Below are positions 59,871 through 64,000 of a DNA stretch of 64,000 nucleotides, one piece after another; position 1 is the first letter of the stretch, and every line of letters starts with the position of its first letter. Below the pieces are notes generated by a model that worked only from the letters and a program-made list of their open reading frames with translations, did no database searches and had not been told where the DNA came from. The stretch is from CAYGTO01 sp964352815. GTDB lineage: Bacteria; Pseudomonadota; Alphaproteobacteria; Rickettsiales; UBA3002. Location: positions 186,001 to 250,000 of the forward strand of contig CAYGTO010000001.1 in assembly GCA_964352815.1 (NCBI GenBank), given 5' to 3'. The position numbers and the translations under genes are program-made.

Positions 59871-61778
59871 ATGGCTGAAGCAACAGAAAAAGTGAAGGAA
59901 TCTCAATCGGGTGAATCGATTCAATTTGCGGCGGAAATTTCCAAAGTGCTGCATTTGATGATCCATTCCCTTTACACGAATAAGGATATTTTCCTACGCG
60001 AGCTGATTTCGAACGCTTCGGATGCGTGCGACAAATTGCGCTATGCGGCGGTGACCGATGGCGATCTGCTGAAAGAGGATAGCGAGTTATGCATTCGTAT
60101 CGAACCCAATCGAGAATGTAATACCGTGACCATTACCGATAACGGGATTGGCATGAACCGCGAGGATTTGATCCAAAATCTTGGTACGATTGCCAAGTCG
60201 GGGACGCAAGAATTTTTCAACCAACTCACCGGCGATAATAAAAAAGATGTCAGCCTGATTGGTCAGTTTGGTGTGGGTTTTTATTCCAGTTACATGGTGG
60301 CGGATAAGGTGGCGGTGATCACACGTAAAGCCGGCGAGAATCAGGCATGGCGCTGGGAGTCTGACGGGCAGGGGAGTTTCACCATTACCGAGGCAGAAGG
60401 TGAGCATCCGCGCGGCACCTCGATTAGGCTGCATCTAAAAGATGAGGCAAAGGAATATGCTGATAAATTCCGCCTACGCCACATCGCGACGACCTATTCT
60501 GACCACATTAATTTCCCGATCATTTTGCGTGCGCCCGATGCGGAAGACAAGGTGCAGGATGAAACGATCAACGCGGCGTCGGCGCTGTGGACGCGCTCGA
60601 AGTCAGAGATTACGAAAGAGCAATATCAAGAATTCTACACCCATGTGGCGCATCAGCCGGATGAGCCGTGGCTCACGCTGCATAATCGCCTTGAAGGAAA
60701 AATTGAGTACACCTATTTGCTCTACATCCCGTCGATGAAACCGTTTGATTTGCTAAACCCGGAGCGTCGCCGCCGTGTGAAACTCTATGTGAAGCGGGTG
60801 TTTATCACCGATGAGAATGTCGATTTGATTCCGGAATATCTGCGGTTTATGCGCGGGATTATTGATTCAGAAGATCTGCCGCTGAACATTTCGCGCGAGA
60901 CGCTGCAAGACAATCCAATCCTGAGCAAAATCAATGAATCGATCACCAGCCGCGTGCTGAAAGAGCTGGCGAAGAAGAATGCGAAAGAGCCGGAAAGCTA
61001 CGAAACATTCTGGGAGATATTCGGCGGGGTGGTGAAGGAAGGCCTCTGCGAAGGGATGGCGCCGCGCGAGCAGATTCTCGAATGTTGCCGATTTTATTCG
61101 ACGCATGGTGAGGGCACCACGACGATGGCTGACTATGTGTTGCGCATGAAGGACGACCAAAAAGCGGTCTATTTCCTCGTTGGCGATTCGCTTGAAGCGC
61201 TGCGCGCCAGTCCGCAAATTGAAGGCTTCAGAAAGCAGGGCTATGAGGTGTTGCTGCTCACCGATCACGTCGATGACTTTTGGCCGCAAGCCACCCGCGT
61301 CTATAAAGAATTTGAATTCCGTAATGTCGTGAAGCATGGCGGTGACTTAGACGAAGCGGAGTCAGCGGATGCGGAAGAAAGCGAGAGCAAAAAAGAGGAT
61401 GCGCTGAACAGTGATACGCTGATCACCTATATGAAAGAGACGCTCGGCGAAGAGGTGCGTGATGTGCGCGTGACGCATAAGCTTGCGGAAAGCCCGGTCT
61501 GCCTTGCGGTCGATGAAGGCGATATGGATATCCGCATGGAGCGGTTTTTGGTCGAGCATAAACAGCTGCCTAAAGGCATGGCGAAGATTCTCGAGATCAA
61601 TCCGGATCATGCGATCATTCAGCGTTTGAGCGCAGACGTCGAAGCGGGTATCTCGGGCACGATTGCGGAAGATATTGTATGGTTATTGCTGGACCAGGCG
61701 AAAATCGCAGAAGGTGAGCCGGTCAAAAACCCAGGGCTTTTTGCCAAACGGATGAACCAGTTTTTGAAGGCTTCATAA
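59871..61778 (+). CDS. htpG: Heat-shock chaperone HtpG (Hsp90)
   Basis: 635 residues from ATG 59871, chosen because GGAG at 59861 is well spaced for it; ATG 59859 is in frame but would contain that site. GHKL ATPase domain: SLYTNKDIFLRELISNASDA, DNGIGM, GQFGVGFYSSYMVAD. Middle domain: RRRVKLYVKRVFI, LPLNISRETLQ. An acidic linker near 500 (DEAESADAEESESKK) is a variable region. ATP-driven folding helper in the cytoplasm. Confidence 0.96.
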   Translation: MAEATEKVKESQSGESIQFAAEISKVLHLMIHSLYTNKDIFLRELISNASDACDKLRYAAVTDGDLLKEDSELCIRIEPNRECNTVTITDNGIGMNREDLIQNLGTIAKSGTQEFFNQLTGDNKKDVSLIGQFGVGFYSSYMVADKVAVITRKAGENQAWRWESDGQGSFTITEAEGEHPRGTSIRLHLKDEAKEYADKFRLRHIATTYSDHINFPIILRAPDAEDKVQDETINAASALWTRSKSEITKEQYQEFYTHVAHQPDEPWLTLHNRLEGKIEYTYLLYIPSMKPFDLLNPERRRRVKLYVKRVFITDENVDLIPEYLRFMRGIIDSEDLPLNISRETLQDNPILSKINESITSRVLKELAKKNAKEPESYETFWEIFGGVVKEGLCEGMAPREQILECCRFYSTHGEGTTTMADYVLRMKDDQKAVYFLVGDSLEALRASPQIEGFRKQGYEVLLLTDHVDDFWPQATRVYKEFEFRNVVKHGGDLDEAESADAEESESKKEDALNSDTLITYMKETLGEEVRDVRVTHKLAESPVCLAVDEGDMDIRMERFLVEHKQLPKGMAKILEINPDHAIIQRLSADVEAGISGTIAEDIVWLLLDQAKIAEGEPVKNPGLFAKRMNQFLKAS

Positions 61779-61786
61779 TCCAAGGC

Positions 61787-61878
61787 GCAATACCGACGGA
61801 AGTTGGTATCTGAGTGGGCAGGACAAAGACTCCTGACTTACGTCGGGGTTACGATGGTCTAAGCATAACTGGTATTGC
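61787..61878. repeat. Bipartite hairpin repeat of a second type
   Basis: 92 bp after htpG with terminal inverted GCAATACC/GGTATTGC (8 of 8). Two inner hairpins: TACCGAC-GGAA-GTTGGTA and CCTGAC-TTAC-GTCGGG. The layout (two hairpins, short inverted ends) is that of the GTCAT family but the sequence differs. Confidence 0.65.
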
Positions 61879-61889
61879 AATCTCCGAGG

Positions 61890-62351
61890 CTAAGCGCTCG
61901 CGGCCTTCTTAGCCCCTATATCGCAAATCTCCGGCTCTTTCTCGAATAAGACATCAGGGTTCACCATGGTCTTAAGCTCGAGAATATTGCCGTTCGGATC
62001 TTCGATAAAGAAGGTCTCTTGCTCAAATTCGGTGCCGATAAAGCGGCGGTAGGGTTTATCAAAATATTCCAGCCCATTTGCCTCTATGCGTTTTTTGAGC
62101 GCTTGAAATTCTTCTTCGGGCAGATGAATGCCGAAATGCGGCACGCACACATCGCCCATATCGACGTCATGGCGCTCGCGGTGGCTGGTGCTTTTACTCT
62201 GATGGATGGTCAGCTCATTGCCGCCCAGATTAATGTCGATCCAGCGACCTTCTTCGCTATTCCCTGATTCACAGCCCAGCAGATCGCAATAGAAGGCTCT
62301 GGCTTCGTTGAGGTCTCCGGCGAGAATGGCTAGGTGGAAAATATTCGACAT
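61890..62351 (-). CDS. VOC-superfamily (glyoxalase-like) protein
   Basis: 153 residues. Two beta-alpha-beta-beta-beta modules: FHLAILAGDLNEARAFYCDL with the metal His, and the second with HFGIHLPEEEFQAL and ETFFIEDPNGNILELKT holding His and Glu. Similar proteins are annotated as glyoxalase/bleomycin-resistance-like dioxygenases. Substrate unknown. Confidence 0.85.
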   Translation of the reverse strand: MSNIFHLAILAGDLNEARAFYCDLLGCESGNSEEGRWIDINLGGNELTIHQSKSTSHRERHDVDMGDVCVPHFGIHLPEEEFQALKKRIEANGLEYFDKPYRRFIGTEFEQETFFIEDPNGNILELKTMVNPDVLFEKEPEICDIGAKKAASA

Positions 62352-62408
62352 GGTGTATCCTTTAGTTTTTTGTTGTGGGCTATAAAGAGCGGATTATCTT
62401 TGGTTTCG

Positions 62409-62440
62409 CAATAAAAAAAGGCGGCGCATTGGCCGCCTTT
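62409..62440 (-). terminator. Rho-independent terminator, GGCGGC stem
   Basis: On the minus strand AAAAAGGCGGCCAATGCGCC then GCCTTTTTTT: a GC-rich stem and T-run 20 bases after the stop of the 62459-62863 gene. Nearly identical to the terminator at 62949. Confidence 0.85.
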
Positions 62441-62458
62441 TTGGTGTTTTGTGCTCTC

Positions 62459-62863
62459 TTAGCGTGAATTGCCACCTTTTCCTAAATTTTCTGTGGCGCG
62501 CCGGTTTCCAGCTGCTTGATCTGCAGCACTGCCGTCCGGATAAGCGCGAAACGCCCCTTCATTTTGGGGTTTTGTAGGCGTATGAGGAGGTGGGATTTGC
62601 CCCGGGAATCGGTTGTCTTCACAGTAATGGAGAACGCCGTTTGTCACGGGTCTTTGATTATAGCCGCACACTACCATATCGCTATGTTGCAATGTTCCGG
62701 GGACAACATTTAAGTAATCACCCCCCGCTCCGTTTTCTCCTTCACTAATGCGTCTTGCTTCATCAAGGGCTGTTTCTCGATGGAAAGCTGTGGACCCTGA
62801 AACATTAGCATCACCTGTAATGTGAATCGTCGCCTGTGCTAGTTTGTCATCATCTGAGCTCAT
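62459..62863 (-). CDS. Small hydrophilic protein, unknown
   Basis: 134 residues from MSSDDDKLAQATIHITGD (62863) with GGAGAGAG just upstream; a TTG at 62875 is less likely. Not recognised. It has a possible beta-rich N-terminal part (ATIHITGDANVSGSTAFH), two Cys (VVCGYNQ, HYCEDN) and a Pro/Gly/Asn-rich tail. No signal or membrane segment. Bounded by terminators. Confidence 0.5.
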   Translation of the reverse strand: MSSDDDKLAQATIHITGDANVSGSTAFHRETALDEARRISEGENGAGGDYLNVVPGTLQHSDMVVCGYNQRPVTNGVLHYCEDNRFPGQIPPPHTPTKPQNEGAFRAYPDGSAADQAAGNRRATENLGKGGNSR

Positions 62864-62948
62864 ATCTCTCTCCAAAGAATTATGCTTTATTATGACGTAT
62901 CTACTTTAAGATAGTCTTAAGTTTGAAATGGATACACGAAAATAGGCA

Positions 62949-62981
62949 CAAAAAAGGCGGCGCATTGGCCGCCTTCCTTCA
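62949..62981 (-). terminator. Rho-independent terminator of rpsU
   Basis: Minus strand: GAAGGCGGCCAATGCGCCGC followed by CTTTTTTG. Located 14 bases after the rpsU stop. The same stem and loop occur 540 bases away at 62409. Confidence 0.85.
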
Positions 62982-62994
62982 TCTGTAGCGCTGA

Positions 62995-63192
62995 CTAGTC
63001 GCTGCTGAGCTTGCGCGCTAACTTACGAGCGCGTCTGACCGATTCGGCCTGCTCACGAACGCGTCTTTCAGACGGCTTTTCGTAGTGCTTACGGAGCTTC
63101 ATTTCACGAAACACGCCTTCACGTTGCATCTTACGCTTAAGTGCGCGTAGTGCCTGATCGACATTATTATCTCTTACGGTTACTTCTACCAA
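62995..63192 (-). CDS. rpsU: 30S ribosomal protein S21
   Basis: 65 residues, basic. VEVTVRDNNVDQALRALKRK and RKHYEKPSERRVRE are characteristic of S21. Takes part in start-site selection on the small subunit. GGAGGT lies upstream of the ATG. Confidence 0.96.
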   Translation of the reverse strand: MVEVTVRDNNVDQALRALKRKMQREGVFREMKLRKHYEKPSERRVREQAESVRRARKLARKLSSD

Positions 63193-63370
63193 AGCAACTT
63201 ACCTCCTTCCAAGGTCCTGAATTTCTAACGGACATGTAGTATATCCGAATGTTGGCTCTTTTGTAAGGGTTTTTGTGGACGAAACAAGCAGAAAGTTTGT
63301 GATAATGGATTTTTCTGCGAGGCTAATACCGCAAATTAACTATCTGAAAAACAAGAAGAAGGAGAAAATT

Positions 63371-63646
63371 ATGGCAAATGTAGGTGGTGTCGCTGGTGAA
63401 CATCTGAAAAGTTACATTGAGCGTATTGAGCGCTTAGAGGAAGAAAAGGCTGATCTAGCGACCGATATCCGCGAAGTGTTTGCGGAAGCCAAAGGCAATG
63501 GGTTTGATGTGAAAACTATGCGCCAGATCATAAAAATTCGTAAGATGGATGCGAGTGACCGCGATGAGCAAGAACATATGCTCGATCTGTATAAGCGCGC
63601 ATTGGGCATGCTTTCTGAGCTCGATGAGATGGAAGAAGCGGCTTAA
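63371..63646 (+). CDS. gapR: Nucleoid-associated protein GapR (DUF2312)
   Basis: 91 residues from MANVGGVAGEHLKSYIE (63371) with AAGGAG before it; the open frame starts at 63275 without support. Coiled-coil helix ERIERLEEEKADLATDIREV, then KGNGFDVKTMRQIIKIRKMD. GapR in Caulobacter binds overtwisted AT-rich DNA ahead of replication forks and helps topoisomerases. The family is restricted mainly to Alphaproteobacteria. Confidence 0.93.
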   Translation: MANVGGVAGEHLKSYIERIERLEEEKADLATDIREVFAEAKGNGFDVKTMRQIIKIRKMDASDRDEQEHMLDLYKRALGMLSELDEMEEAA

Positions 63647-63651
63647 GTAAA

Positions 63652-63716
63652 GGGATTAGGCGTTAGGCATTGGGCATTAGAAGAATGAATGCTCCCTAAC
63701 GCCTAACGCCCAAAAC
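63652..63716. repeat. Inverted TTAGGCGTTAGGC-type repeat after gapR
   Basis: Left arm GGGATTAGGCGTTAGGCATT and on to GGGCATTAG; right arm CTCCCTAACGCCTAACGCCC, about 11 bases apart. Together a hairpin that may end the gapR transcript. Units match 22821-22853 and resemble 11641-11727. Confidence 0.75.
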
Positions 63717-63734
63717 CAAATACCCAGCAAAAAC

Positions 63735-64000
63735 GTGAAGCCCCCGCCACGTGATCACCCAAAAAGCCGAGTCACACTCACACTCTCTAGGCCATCCGCG
63801 GAACGGGGGCTCTCATCAAGGGGTAAGTATACCCCTTATGAAGCTGGCCACCCTCACGTGGACCAGCTATCTCTGTCGCATCCGCCCAGGCTAACACCGT
63901 TATTCTTCCCTTCTCTCCGTCCTGTCATAGCTGACGTATGATAGAAGGCGATGGGTAACCATGCAGCCCTTAGCGGGCGGATGCACACCGTTCGAAGGAT
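63735..64000. ncRNA. Structured non-coding stretch, possible RNA gene cut by the window edge
   Basis: No convincing ORF. Four pairings are seen in order: AGCCCCCG (63740) / CGGGGGCT (63804), AGGGGTAAGTATACCCCT (63820-63837), AGCTGGCCACC / GTGGACCAGCT (63843-63870), and a long-range CATCCGCCC (63880) / GGGCGGATG (63974). This density of nested stems suggests a stable RNA such as tmRNA, RNase P or 6S, but I could not match the conserved cores of these, on either strand. The molecule may continue past 64000. Confidence 0.4.

Noticed and set aside
63735..64000. tmRNA, RNase P RNA or 6S RNA
   Set aside because: The conserved tag region, the GAGGAAAGTCCGGGC core and the 6S bubble were looked for on both strands and not found; kept only as an unassigned structured stretch.

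Overview
The window is about 64 kb of a bacterial chromosome with roughly half G+C. The gene families and local order point to an alphaproteobacterium: 5-aminolevulinate synthase (HemA), an Irr-like Fur protein, the GapR/DUF2312 nucleoid protein, the blocks ubiE-ubiB-coaBC-dut beside mutM and rpmB-cobT-cobS-dnaJ-bolA, and the lipoprotein glycine-zipper family. I cannot name a genus. Type IV pilus genes show an envelope capable of twitching or surface attachment.

Layout: 1-6.9 kb carries type IV pilus assembly genes (PilC end, PilM/N-, PilO- and PilP-like proteins, PilT, PilU). 7-14.6 kb has a TPR protein, an M23-like protein, pyrD, an esterase and polA. 14.6-15.2 kb is a Doc/AbrB toxin-antitoxin pair. 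15.4-26.2 kb is housekeeping: a nitronate monooxygenase-like enzyme, Irr, a ThiF/CysK/Rrf2 sulfur cluster, dut, coaBC, ubiBE and mutM. 26.2-34 kb is an origin-type cluster (candidate oriC, rpsT, rhodanese, dnaA, dnaN, recF, gyrB). 34-40.9 kb holds msrB, rpmB, cobTS, dnaJ, bolA, ogt and a lone ParA. 41-47.8 kb holds tsaC-like, tRNA-Asn, a nucleotide-sugar dehydrogenase and metE. 47.9-51.6 kb is a ferric iron ABC importer. 51.7-56.5 kb has a phasin with a histone-like tail, hemA, ctaA and an unusual heme-copper-oxidase-like protein. 56.5-64 kb has fabI, aroC, htpG, rpsU and gapR and ends in a structured non-coding stretch.

The most striking signal is a family of about twelve bipartite palindromic repeats (about 70-90 bp, starting GTCAT and ending ATGAC, two hairpins each). 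Most lie between genes, but two are inserted in frame inside core genes, polA and recF. A third copy is split between its hairpins by a small AT-rich ORF for a GIY-YIG nuclease: the ORF starts 4 nt after the left half and its stop codon overlaps the right half. An empty copy elsewhere in the window shows the same two halves 8 nt apart. I read this as a candidate autonomous element (nuclease plus ends) with non-autonomous, MITE-like relatives that have entered protein-coding genes. A second repeat family, based on TTAGGCGTTAGGC-like units, occurs at three loci. No CRISPR, prophage, transposase or rRNA was seen.
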